Source: an uncultured Bacilli bacterium
Lineage (GTDB): Bacteria > Bacillota_I > Bacilli_A > RF39 > UBA660
Direction of reading: 5' to 3'
NCBI GenBank assembly: GCA_947598455.1
Contig: CANQFI010000079.1
Location: 1 to 7,751, forward strand
DNA: 7,751 nt
The number at the start of each line of letters is the position of its first letter. Position 1 is the stretch's first letter. A model generated the notes under the pieces. The model saw only the letters and a program-made list of their open reading frames with translations. It made no database searches and had not been told where the DNA came from. Both the position numbers and the translations under genes were made by a program. This document shows, one piece after another, positions 1 through 5,739 of this stretch.

Positions 1-41
1 GAGCTACAGCGCCATAAAAGTAAGCAAATTAAATATAACAT

Positions 42-77
42 AAGAGAAGTAATTTGACAATACTTTTTTTTATTTTT
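42..77 (+). terminator. Weak terminator-like stem with T-run left of the IS
   Basis: AAGAGAAGTA (42-51) can pair with TACTTTTTTT (61-70) using G-U pairs over a 9-base loop, and the T-run continues to 77. The Watson-Crick core is only AAGTA/TACTT. It may be the 3' end of a gene lying left of the window and may have been the target of the IS insertion. The first 60 bases hold no gene I can identify. Confidence 0.3.
63..77 (+). repeat. Left copy of a 15-bp flanking direct repeat (candidate target duplication)
   Basis: The sequence CTTTTTTTTATTTTT directly abuts the left inverted repeat. The identical 15 bp occurs at 1800-1814, one base beyond the right inverted repeat. It may be the duplicated insertion target. 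T-rich low complexity in an AT-rich genome makes chance similarity possible, but exact adjacency to both ends argues against it. Confidence 0.5.
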
Positions 78-103
78 ATTGATTATTGTTGAAAGTTCCC
101 ATT
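78..103 (+). repeat. Left terminal inverted repeat of the IS30 element
   Basis: These 26 bp match the reverse complement of 1773-1798 at 21 positions. The best conserved parts are the outer ATTGA and the inner TTCCCATT. IS30-family repeats are usually 20-30 bp, so the length fits. The start marks the likely left boundary of the element. Confidence 0.7.
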
Positions 104-133
104 AAACATACTATAGAGAAATAAGTTATAGAA

Positions 134-180
134 ATTAGTCAAGGACGAACAAAGTGAGTTCATCTTGATCCTTGACTAAT
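134..180. repeat. Long stem-loop in the IS upstream region
   Basis: ATTAGTCAAGGA (134-145) and TCCTTGACTAAT (169-180) are perfect 12-bp inverted arms. The 23-base loop contains a further GAAC (147-150) / GTTC (158-161) stem. It lies inside the element, between the left inverted repeat and the transposase promoter. It could be a bidirectional terminator that blocks read-through from outside into the transposase gene, an RNA fold, or a protein-binding site. T-richness after the stem on the plus strand (181-202) is moderate, so the terminator role is inference. Confidence 0.6.
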
Positions 181-203
181 TATACTAAATATAATATTTT
201 TTA

Positions 204-226
204 CAAATAAAGTTTATCTTTATTTG
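204..226. repeat. Short perfect hairpin CAAATAAAG / CTTTATTTG
   Basis: Nine-bp perfect arms (204-212 and 218-226) surround a 5-base loop. The TTTATTTG core recurs at 285-292, and its complement CAAATAAA at 1568-1575, so this may be one of a set of subterminal sites. The function is unknown. Confidence 0.5.
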
Positions 227-243
227 CTAGTTATTTTCTTAAT

Positions 244-272
244 TTGATTTTTATCTTAGTTAATTGTATTAT
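244..272 (+). promoter_or_regulatory. Promoter of the IS30 transposase
   Basis: A -35 box TTGATT (244-249) is separated by exactly 17 bp from a -10 box TATTAT (267-272). The predicted start is near 279, giving a leader of about 40 bases before the ATG at 320. The leader would begin at the 281-292 segment that is complementary to the element's 3' non-coding region. Confidence 0.55.
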
Positions 273-280
273 ACCTTTCA

Positions 281-292
281 TTGGTTTATTTG
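281..292 (+). repeat. Subterminal 12-bp inverted repeat, left copy
   Basis: TTGGTTTATTTG is the exact reverse complement of 1568-1579. It sits at the predicted 5' end of the transposase mRNA, so it could pair with the mRNA 3' region or act as an internal transposase-binding site. The preceding CCTTTCATT (274-282) is also complementary to AATGAAAGG at 1531-1539. Confidence 0.6.
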
Positions 293-319
293 TCATTTAG
301 AAATTGAGGTATTTTAAAA

Positions 320-1528
320 ATGAATAAGACAAATTTTAATCAATTAAATTTTGAACAAAGACAAACTATTCAATATATGATTGATAAAGGTCATACATTT
401 ACTGAAATCGGTAAAGCAATTAATAAAGATAGAACTACTATTTCTAAAGAAATTAAAAGAAATAGATATGTTAAAAGCTATTTCTTTGATGCTTTTGATC
501 CTAATGGCATTAAAACTGCTGTTAATAGATGTGATTTACTTTTAAAACCACCCTATGTTTGTAATCATTGTTATTCTAAGAATAAATGCAATAAACATAA
601 GCTTTATTATAATGCTCTTAATGCTCAAAGCAATTTTGAAGAAAAACAATTCGAATCTAGGTCAGGTTATAATATTTCTCACGAAACCATTGATCAGATT
701 GAACACATTATTGTTCCTCTTATTAAAGACAAAAAACAAAGTATTAATCAGGTTTATGCTAATCATTCAGATATTTTATATTTCTCTAAATCTACTTTCT
801 ATAATTATATCCACAATGGCATTTTATCTTTATCTGATTTAGATTTACCAAAAAAGGTTATTTATAAACCTAGAAAAGATAAAAATAACAAGAGGGATTA
901 TAAAAGAAGACTAGCTTTATTAAAAGGTCGTTCCTATGAAGATTATATTAATTTTATATCTATACATCCTAAAATGAATATTTGTCAGATGGATACTGTA
1001 ATTGGTAATCAAGAATCTAATAAATGTTTATTAACCATTTTTATTGTTAAAACCAATTTTATGATTATTAGATTACTTGATTCTAAAACTATGGCTTGTG
1101 TTGATTATGAATTTTCCAAATTAAAAGAAAAGCTTGGTATTAAACTTTTCTCTAAAGTTTTTAGAATTGTTCTTACTGATAATGGTACTGAATTTTTTAA
1201 TCCTAAAAATATTGAAATTGATACTTCTTCTGGAAATAAAACTTGTAATGTTTTTTACTGCAAACCTTATTCTTCTTGGCAAAAAGGTTGCATTGAAAAA
1301 AATCATGAATATATTAGAAAATTATTTCCTAAAGGCACCTCTTTTAACTGCTTTACTCAAGAACAAATTCATAAATTAGAAAATATAATTAATAATATTC
1401 CTAGACAATCTTTAAATAATAAAACACCTTTTGAATTAACTAAAGAACTCTATCCTGATTTTATTTTTAAACTTAATTATTCTAAAATTAATCCAGACGA
1501 TGTTTCTTTAAACCCGGATGATTTCTAA
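320..1528 (+). CDS. IS30-family transposase
   Basis: This 402-residue protein catalyses cut-and-insert movement of the surrounding element. The N-terminus (about 8-50) is the IS30-type helix-turn-helix, with the run ITEIGKAI-like then KDRTTISKEIKRNR. Cysteines at 71, 81, 84 and 90 suggest a small zinc-binding segment. The rve/DDE catalytic core has D225 (QMDTV), D287 (LTDNGTEFF) and E326 (QKGCIEKNHEYIR), and CKPYSSWQKG is typical of the family. About 400 residues is longer than classical IS30 (about 380) but matches the cysteine-containing Bacillota subgroup. GAGGT at 306-310 is a ribosome binding site 9 bases before the ATG. No frameshift or internal stop is present, so the protein is probably functional. 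It reads against the neighbouring host genes. Confidence 0.93.
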   Translation: MNKTNFNQLNFEQRQTIQYMIDKGHTFTEIGKAINKDRTTISKEIKRNRYVKSYFFDAFDPNGIKTAVNRCDLLLKPPYVCNHCYSKNKCNKHKLYYNALNAQSNFEEKQFESRSGYNISHETIDQIEHIIVPLIKDKKQSINQVYANHSDILYFSKSTFYNYIHNGILSLSDLDLPKKVIYKPRKDKNNKRDYKRRLALLKGRSYEDYINFISIHPKMNICQMDTVIGNQESNKCLLTIFIVKTNFMIIRLLDSKTMACVDYEFSKLKEKLGIKLFSKVFRIVLTDNGTEFFNPKNIEIDTSSGNKTCNVFYCKPYSSWQKGCIEKNHEYIRKLFPKGTSFNCFTQEQIHKLENIINNIPRQSLNNKTPFELTKELYPDFIFKLNYSKINPDDVSLNPDDF

Positions 1529-1530
1529 TC

Positions 1531-1565
1531 AATGAAAGGGCGCGTTTTATAACGACCTTTTCATT
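1531..1565. repeat. Stem-loop immediately after the transposase stop
   Basis: AATGAAAGG (1531-1539) pairs with CCTTTTCATT (1556-1565) with one bulged T. Inside this, CGTT (1543-1546) pairs with AACG (1551-1554) around TTAT. The stem starts two bases after the stop codon. It lacks a T-run on the plus strand, so it is more likely an mRNA-stabilising or regulatory fold than a simple terminator. Confidence 0.5.
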
Positions 1566-1567
1566 GG

Positions 1568-1579
1568 CAAATAAACCAA
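1568..1579 (+). repeat. Subterminal 12-bp inverted repeat, right copy
   Basis: CAAATAAACCAA is the exact reverse complement of 281-292. Together the two copies flank the transposase gene inside the terminal repeats. Confidence 0.6.
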
Positions 1580-1612
1580 ATATTAATTACTTTTCTTTTG
1601 TTGTACGGGAAG

Positions 1613-1663
1613 TAAGTCGTAAAAAGACTTAACTACGTGCACTTTTTTGCGTGCTGTTTTTTT
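1613..1663 (+). terminator. Two small stem-loops and a T-run, possible transposase terminator
   Basis: TAAGTC (1613-1618) pairs with GACTTA (1626-1631) over a 7-base loop. Next, GCAC (1639-1642) can pair with GTGC (1651-1654), followed by TG and seven T (1657-1663). The second stem is short, so termination here is tentative. This is the least AT-rich stretch of the element's 3' non-coding region. Confidence 0.35.
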
Positions 1664-1720
1664 CTTCCTCAAGTTAATATAATAAACTATTTTTGAAATT
1701 TTTCAACTATTATTATAGTA

Positions 1721-1745
1721 AAAATCCCAAATAATTTGGGATTTT
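1721..1745. terminator. Bidirectional terminator in the IS right end
   Basis: AAAATCCCAAA (1721-1731) and TTTGGGATTTT (1735-1745) are perfect 11-bp arms around TAA. On the minus strand the stem runs into a five-T stretch, so it could stop transcripts leaving the peptidase genes. On the plus strand it could stop transposase transcripts. It lies between the transposase gene and the right inverted repeat. Confidence 0.6.
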
Positions 1746-1772
1746 ACTTGTACAAACTAAATTTTTATTATA

Positions 1773-1798
1773 AATGGGAATTTCCAATATTATTCAAT
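1773..1798 (-). repeat. Right terminal inverted repeat of the IS30 element
   Basis: The plus strand reads AATGGGAA at the inner side and TTCAAT at the outer side. Its reverse complement aligns with 78-103 over 26 bp with five mismatches. The mismatches lie in the middle of the repeat, while both edges are conserved. Confidence 0.7.
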
Positions 1799-1799
1799 C

Positions 1800-1814
1800 C
1801 TTTTTTTTATTTTT
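1800..1814 (+). repeat. Right copy of the 15-bp flanking direct repeat
   Basis: Identical to 63-77 (C, eight T, A, five T). It starts one base after the right inverted repeat, so either the element ends at 1799 or one base is unpaired. It lies 37 bp from the stop codon of the minus-strand peptidase gene. Confidence 0.5.
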
Positions 1815-1850
1815 TTCTTATATTTAGTACTTTTTAGATAAATTAGTACT

Positions 1851-2771
1851 TTATTTTAATGATAATTTAGCTATTAAATCATTATATGGAGCAATAGTAT
1901 CTTGATTCTTTAAAGAAAGATTATAGTATTGAATTAAATCCTTAATACTTTTTTCACCAGCAATAATATTTCTAATAAAAGTTAATAGTTTTTTCTCATC
2001 ATCCAAATAATAACTTAATAAACGATTAGAAAAAATATTACTAATTAAATAACCATATGTTTTATGTTCATCATAAGTGACATATTTTTTTAATAATGCA
2101 ATGTCTTTGTTAGTGGAAGGTAAACGATTTAAAGCAATACTAAGTTTTTGAGCATCAAAGTGTTCTAAAATCATTAAGTGCTCAGCATATACCCTATTAA
2201 CTCGTTGTTTATATTCTAGTTGTTCTTCAGGCATAATATTACTCAAAATATAACAGCTTATATATTCAACTAAGATACTTAGAAACTCTTTATAGTGAAT
2301 ATTTGATAATACTTCATTATAGTCATTTACTATATATTTAGATAGTAAAGCATGAATATATTCATGAGCGGTACTAACTATTTCAATAGTAGATAGCCTG
2401 TCACTTATGTGGAAATGAAGAGGAATCCAATTACCGTTTTGGTAAGTAGTTTCTAAGGCAGCATCAAATGGATTAGGTATAGGTTCTAGTTTTAACATAT
2501 CATTATAAGAAGTAATTTGATTATAATATTCAGAACCTAAAATATTAGTTAAAATAACTAATAAATATTCTTTTAATTCATTTAAAGATAAATTAGAATA
2601 CTTAAAGTTAATTGGATCTGGTAACTTAATTGTAGATAATGTTGTTAAGATACGATCATAGTTTTTACGACCACGACTAAAAGATATTTCATCAAAAGTA
2701 TGATTATGTCCATACTTAAGCATATCATCTACATAGTCGCTAGCTTCGATTAAGGCTTGTATATTTTCCAT
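1851..2771 (-). CDS. Compact M3-like HExxH zinc metallopeptidase (copy B)
   Basis: This 306-residue protein has no signal peptide or membrane segment, so it is probably cytoplasmic. Visible zinc site: HEYIH at 136-140 and a third-ligand candidate E162 in KEFLSILVEY, which repeats the E-x-x-S-x(3)-E spacing around the third zinc ligand of thimet oligopeptidase (M3). Near the C-terminus, TYGYLISNIFSNRLLSYYL (238-256) and AGEKSIKDLIQYYNL (271-285) resemble the M3 C-terminal YGYL-type tyrosine segment and glycine-serine-leucine segment. M3 enzymes are usually about 550-700 residues and carry HExGH, so this is a reduced or diverged form. It follows its paralogue after 14 bases, and AAAGGAG sits 6 bases before the ATG. 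The substrate is unknown. Metallopeptidase is well supported; M3 membership is inference. Confidence 0.75.
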   Translation of the reverse strand: MENIQALIEASDYVDDMLKYGHNHTFDEISFSRGRKNYDRILTTLSTIKLPDPINFKYSNLSLNELKEYLLVILTNILGSEYYNQITSYNDMLKLEPIPNPFDAALETTYQNGNWIPLHFHISDRLSTIEIVSTAHEYIHALLSKYIVNDYNEVLSNIHYKEFLSILVEYISCYILSNIMPEEQLEYKQRVNRVYAEHLMILEHFDAQKLSIALNRLPSTNKDIALLKKYVTYDEHKTYGYLISNIFSNRLLSYYLDDEKKLLTFIRNIIAGEKSIKDLIQYYNLSLKNQDTIAPYNDLIAKLSLK

Positions 2772-2785
2772 AGATGACTCCTTTA

Positions 2786-3760
2786 TTATTTTCTTATTAA
2801 ACTTAATTTTTGATTTACATTTTCATATACTTCGTCATTATTAGCATTAATACCAAAGTAATCTAATAATTTTTGAATTGATTCTTCTCCTACTAAAACT
2901 TTTTTTATTTTATCTTCAGTAAGAGTTGGTGAATCAAAATATTTTTTTAATAGAGATTCAGCATATAGATATCCTAAACCATAGCTGGCAGCCATGTTTT
3001 CTTTATATTGTAAAGTTGTCTTAGTAGTAGATGCTGATCTTATCCATGGTAAGTTTTTTTCAGCTTGTTCTACAAAAAGGCGATATTCTGGAATATATAT
3101 ATGCTTTTTAGCAGTTTGATAAGAGGCAATAGCAAAGTTTATTTCATTTGGATGAACTTTATAATGCCAAACAATGCTCTCTAGTCTAGTTTCTTCTATT
3201 TTACGCATAAAATTAGGTTCTATATTTAGTCTTGTTAAATAATAAATGGCTAATTTTTCAGCATAAATAGATAATATTTCTTCATAATACATTTTTTTAT
3301 TAAAAGTAATATTTTGTTTACTACAATGAAAATGAATAAATTCATGAACTAAAGTTATAATACTACTTGTTTTATGAGCATTAGGTATTTCAGTAATTCT
3401 TATGGTTTGACCATCTTCACTTTTTATATACAAAGCGATACCATTTAGAATTTCATCAGATCCTGAACATTGTAAATGAGTAAAATAATCGATTAGTTCT
3501 TCTTCAATATCAACATTAGGAAATATTTGTCTAATTATATATATTGACATATTGAATATATCTTTAAATTCGATATCTTTAAAGTCATCTGTTTTGTATT
3601 CTTTTGGTTTAAATGATGCTATTTTATCAATGTATTGGTTATATTTAGTACTAGCACGTCTAAATGATAAATCAACTATGTGAGGATTAAAAACTCCTCT
3701 TTTTACATCATCACCAAAAGATTTAATTAAATCATTTTCTGTTTTTTCATATAAATTCAT
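2786..3760 (-). CDS. Compact M3-like HExxH zinc metallopeptidase (copy A)
   Basis: This 324-residue soluble protein is the first gene of the peptidase pair. HEFIH at 139-143 is the zinc and catalytic motif, with E161 as the likely third ligand in YYEEILSIYAEKL and E168 seven residues later, the same pattern as copy B. The C-terminal SYGLGYLYAESLLKKYF (259-275) and VGEESIQKLLDYFGI (290-304) again recall M3 peptidases. Copies A and B also share an N-terminal segment (SFRRASTKYNQYIDKI here, SFSRGRKNYDRIL in B), so they are paralogues with low overall identity. An AGGGGG ribosome binding site lies 7 bases before the ATG. A role in turnover of small peptides is possible from the family resemblance, but nothing in the sequence fixes the substrate. 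Confidence 0.75.
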   Translation of the reverse strand: MNLYEKTENDLIKSFGDDVKRGVFNPHIVDLSFRRASTKYNQYIDKIASFKPKEYKTDDFKDIEFKDIFNMSIYIIRQIFPNVDIEEELIDYFTHLQCSGSDEILNGIALYIKSEDGQTIRITEIPNAHKTSSIITLVHEFIHFHCSKQNITFNKKMYYEEILSIYAEKLAIYYLTRLNIEPNFMRKIEETRLESIVWHYKVHPNEINFAIASYQTAKKHIYIPEYRLFVEQAEKNLPWIRSASTTKTTLQYKENMAASYGLGYLYAESLLKKYFDSPTLTEDKIKKVLVGEESIQKLLDYFGINANNDEVYENVNQKLSLIRK

Positions 3761-3788
3761 TTTAAGACCCCCTGTTTATCTCAATTAA

Positions 3789-3817
3789 ATATTATCATAA
3801 AAGTGTATTTTTAACAA
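3789..3817 (-). promoter_or_regulatory. Promoter of the peptidase pair
   Basis: On the minus strand TTGTTA (complement of 3812-3817) is followed after 17 bp by TAATAT (complement of 3789-3794). Transcription would start near 3782 and give a leader of about 22 bases containing the ribosome binding site. The unit is therefore separate from rseP, whose terminator lies just upstream. Confidence 0.55.
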
Positions 3818-3818
3818 A

Positions 3819-3840
3819 TTTTGCCTATATTTTGGCAAAA
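3819..3840. repeat. Inverted repeat TTTTGCC / GGCAAAA upstream of the peptidase promoter
   Basis: Seven-bp perfect arms (3819-3825 and 3834-3840) enclose an 8-base loop. It lies between the rseP terminator and the -35 box of the peptidase promoter. It could be a second terminator stem or an operator for the peptidase genes. Confidence 0.4.
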
Positions 3841-3862
3841 AAAAAGCAATTAATGCTTTTTT
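3840..3862 (-). terminator. Terminator of the uppS-cdsA-rseP operon
   Basis: The arms (3840-3848 and 3854-3862) pair as AAAAAAGCA / TGCTTTTTT around a 5-base loop. On the minus strand the stem ends in a run of T. The 5' arm overlaps the rseP stop codon at 3861-3863. The symmetric A and T flanks could also work in the other direction, but no plus-strand gene ends here. Confidence 0.75.
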
Positions 3863-4922
3863 AAAAGAATAATCTAATAACATCATGGATGGTTACATAT
3901 AACATTAATAGTAATAATAAACCAAAGAAAATAGTTGTTGTAATAGCTTCGACTTTTTCATTAACTTTTTTTCTAGTTATTAATTCAATTAATAAGAATA
4001 AGACATGACCACCATCTAAAGCTGGGATTGGTAAGATATTCATTATACCTAAATTAATACTTAAATAAGCAATTAAGAATAAAACACTACTTACTCCCGC
4101 ACTACGTGATTCACCAACTACGGTATATATTCCAACAGGGCCAGATAAGGCATTTATAGATATTTTACCAGTAAATAAATTAACAATGGTTAACCACATT
4201 TGTTCAATTGTACTGCCAAATTTTTGAAAACCATATTTAATTGATGGGACAAAGCCTTTTTTGACTTCACTACGAAGTTCAATACCAAAAACACGGGTTT
4301 CATTACCTTCTTCATCTTTTTCTACTTCTGGTTTAACACTATAAGTATCTTCATTTCCATCTTCGTGTTTAACTGTTATTTCATAGGTATCATCTTTATC
4401 TTTTAATAATAGTAAGAGTTGAGCTTTATCCCAAGTACTTACTTTAGTACCATTAACTTTTGTTACTAAGTCTCCTCCTCTAATACCAGCTACTTCGGCA
4501 GGTTTTCCTTCTGTAACGCCAGTAATAACTGGTTTTAAAGATGGTGCACCCCATATTAGAGCAATGACAATTAATAAGATAATAGCTAATAAGAAGTTAT
4601 TAAAAACACCAGCTACAAGAATAATTAATCTTTGATACCATGGACGGTTACACATAAATTTATCTTTAGGTACTTTATTAGTATCGTCATCTTCGTATAT
4701 TTCACCAGCCATTTGAACATAGCCACCAATTGGTAAGGCTCTTATGGAATAATTAATACCATCTTTACCTTTAATAGTTTTAATTAATGGTCCCATACCA
4801 ATGGAAAATTCATGGATAAAGACACCACTTTTCTTGGCAGTCAAGAAATGACCTAGTTCATGAACAAAAACTAAAATGCCTAAGATAAATATAAATAAAA
4901 TAATATTTATAATTGTATTCAT
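3861..4922 (-). CDS. rseP: Site-2 zinc metalloprotease RseP (M50 family)
   Basis: This 353-residue intramembrane protease cuts transmembrane segments of anti-sigma factors or leftover signal peptides. The first membrane helix carries HELGH (21-25) directly after ILGILVFV, the zinc-binding and catalytic motif. GGYVQMAGE (67-74) is the conserved membrane-associated segment. A second helix spans about 97-124, a PDZ domain about 130-215, and NILPIPALDGGHVLF (295-309) is the second signature, with D303 as the third zinc ligand. A last helix spans about 326-345. Only one PDZ domain is present, as in typical Bacillota homologues rather than the two of E. coli. It starts 10 bases after cdsA, and its ribosome binding site AAAGGTG overlaps the cdsA stop. 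The cleaved partner is not encoded in the window. Confidence 0.93.
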   Translation of the reverse strand: MNTIINIILFIFILGILVFVHELGHFLTAKKSGVFIHEFSIGMGPLIKTIKGKDGINYSIRALPIGGYVQMAGEIYEDDDTNKVPKDKFMCNRPWYQRLIILVAGVFNNFLLAIILLIVIALIWGAPSLKPVITGVTEGKPAEVAGIRGGDLVTKVNGTKVSTWDKAQLLLLLKDKDDTYEITVKHEDGNEDTYSVKPEVEKDEEGNETRVFGIELRSEVKKGFVPSIKYGFQKFGSTIEQMWLTIVNLFTGKISINALSGPVGIYTVVGESRSAGVSSVLFLIAYLSINLGIMNILPIPALDGGHVLFLLIELITRKKVNEKVEAITTTIFFGLLLLLMLYVTIHDVIRLFF

Positions 4923-4932
4923 TTAATCACCT

Positions 4933-5739
4933 TTACTTAATATTTCTAAGAATAACCATTATTATAACAAAACCATAAACAATAAATGTTAAACTATCAA
5001 GACGATCTAATATTCCACCATGACCAGGCATTATATTAGAAAAGTCTTTAATTTCATTTTCTCTTTTTATTTTACTAAAGAATAAATCCCCTAATTGACC
5101 TAATACTGTTAAGAATAATGACATAATTATTAACCCTAATATATTAATATTATTAGTTACAATATTATAATAGTATAAAGAAGCAATGACTGTTCCAAGT
5201 AATGAACCAGCTATACTACCTTCGACAGATTTTTTTGGCGATACTGTAGGAATAAGTTTATGTTTACCTATTAAACAACCAATTAGCATAGCAAAAGTAT
5301 CTGTTATAATGGCTATTAAAATTAGATATAATAATAACCATTTATGTGCATTTCTTAATAAAATTAATAAATTAAAGAAAAGCCCAATAGCGATAACACT
5401 ACCTAATAGTGAAAATGCTTTATGAGTATTATAGTTATCATCTTTGCTAAATATTGAAGGAATAACTAATATTAAAGTAGTAATCCCTAAGATAGCAAAT
5501 GATACTCCATTATAAATATATGAAGCATTAAGAGTATTATAAACTATTATTTCATAACAAGTAAAGGCTATTAGCTTAATAAACATAGGAATTTTTTTGT
5601 TTTCTTTTAAACTTATTATTTCTTTAAATGCTAATGCTGCTAATAGTCCAACTCCGACAGCATAAGGAATACCACCTATTAAAAATAGAGGAATAACAAT
5701 AGCTAAAGCTACAATAGCACTAATTACTCTTTGTTTCAT
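4933..5739 (-). CDS. cdsA: Phosphatidate cytidylyltransferase (CDP-diglyceride synthase)
   Basis: CdsA makes CDP-diacylglycerol from phosphatidic acid and CTP in the membrane, the precursor of the anionic phospholipids. From the ATG at 5739 the protein has 268 residues and about eight hydrophobic segments. It ends with the full family signature at 222-248: SKIKR, KD, then PGHGGILDRLD. TDTFAMLIG (146-154) and SPKKSVEG (167-174) are the other conserved blocks. The open frame runs upstream to 5850 inside uppS, but I chose the internal MKQRV start because GGAGGT sits 7 bases before it and the family starts there. The start overlaps the end of uppS by 20 bp, indicating translational coupling. Confidence 0.93.
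   Translation of the reverse strand: MKQRVISAIVALAIVIPLFLIGGIPYAVGVGLLAALAFKEIISLKENKKIPMFIKLIAFTCYEIIVYNTLNASYIYNGVSFAILGITTLILVIPSIFSKDDNYNTHKAFSLLGSVIAIGLFFNLLILLRNAHKWLLLYLILIAIITDTFAMLIGCLIGKHKLIPTVSPKKSVEGSIAGSLLGTVIASLYYYNIVTNNINILGLIIMSLFLTVLGQLGDLFFSKIKRENEIKDFSNIMPGHGGILDRLDSLTFIVYGFVIIMVILRNIK

Larger units (their letters stand above)
78..1798 (+). mobile_element. Complete IS30-family insertion sequence, about 1.72 kb
   Basis: A single transposase gene (320-1528) lies between imperfect terminal inverted repeats of 26 bp (78-103 and 1773-1798, 21 of 26 positions matching when one is reverse-complemented). A 15-bp direct repeat sits outside both ends. The transposase is intact, so the element may be active. 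Its non-coding parts are long for a one-gene IS: about 216 bp before and 244 bp after the gene, excluding the repeats, with several stem-loops. It lies just downstream of the minus-strand peptidase pair and interrupts no recognisable gene. The exact right end could be 1798 or 1799. Family assignment rests on the transposase; the ends are inferred from the repeats alone. Confidence 0.8.

Noticed and set aside
1..57. Possible C-terminal tail of a plus-strand gene (frame 2 ends TAA at 41-43 with SYSAIKV; frame 1 ends TGA at 55-57).
   Set aside because: Two frames stay open and both are too short. SYSAIKV recalls a TruB segment, but the frame stops seven codons later and there is no other support.
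134..226. Start of a CRISPR-like or tandem repeat array suggested by repeated hairpins.
   Set aside because: The two hairpins differ in sequence, there is no regular spacer, and no cas gene is present.
555..1379. Overlapping open frames at 555-842 (+), 1134-1379 (+) and 1121-1306 (-) inside the transposase gene.
   Set aside because: They are low-complexity Leu/Ile/Phe-rich shadows of the AT-rich transposase gene, without ribosome binding sites or recognisable domains.
1580..1680. A guide or omega-type RNA in the 3' non-coding part of the IS.
   Set aside because: IS30 transposases are DDE enzymes not known to use guide RNAs; no TnpB-like or IS110-like protein is present, and the stems are short.
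1826..1850. AGTACT repeated at 1826-1831 and 1845-1850, a possible terminator for the last peptidase gene.
   Set aside because: The 6-bp stem has a long loop and on the minus strand is followed by an A-run, not T; the hairpin at 1721-1745 is a better candidate.
5186..5425. A 79-codon plus-strand open frame opposite cdsA.
   Set aside because: It is the antisense of a highly conserved cdsA region, with no ribosome binding site and no domain.
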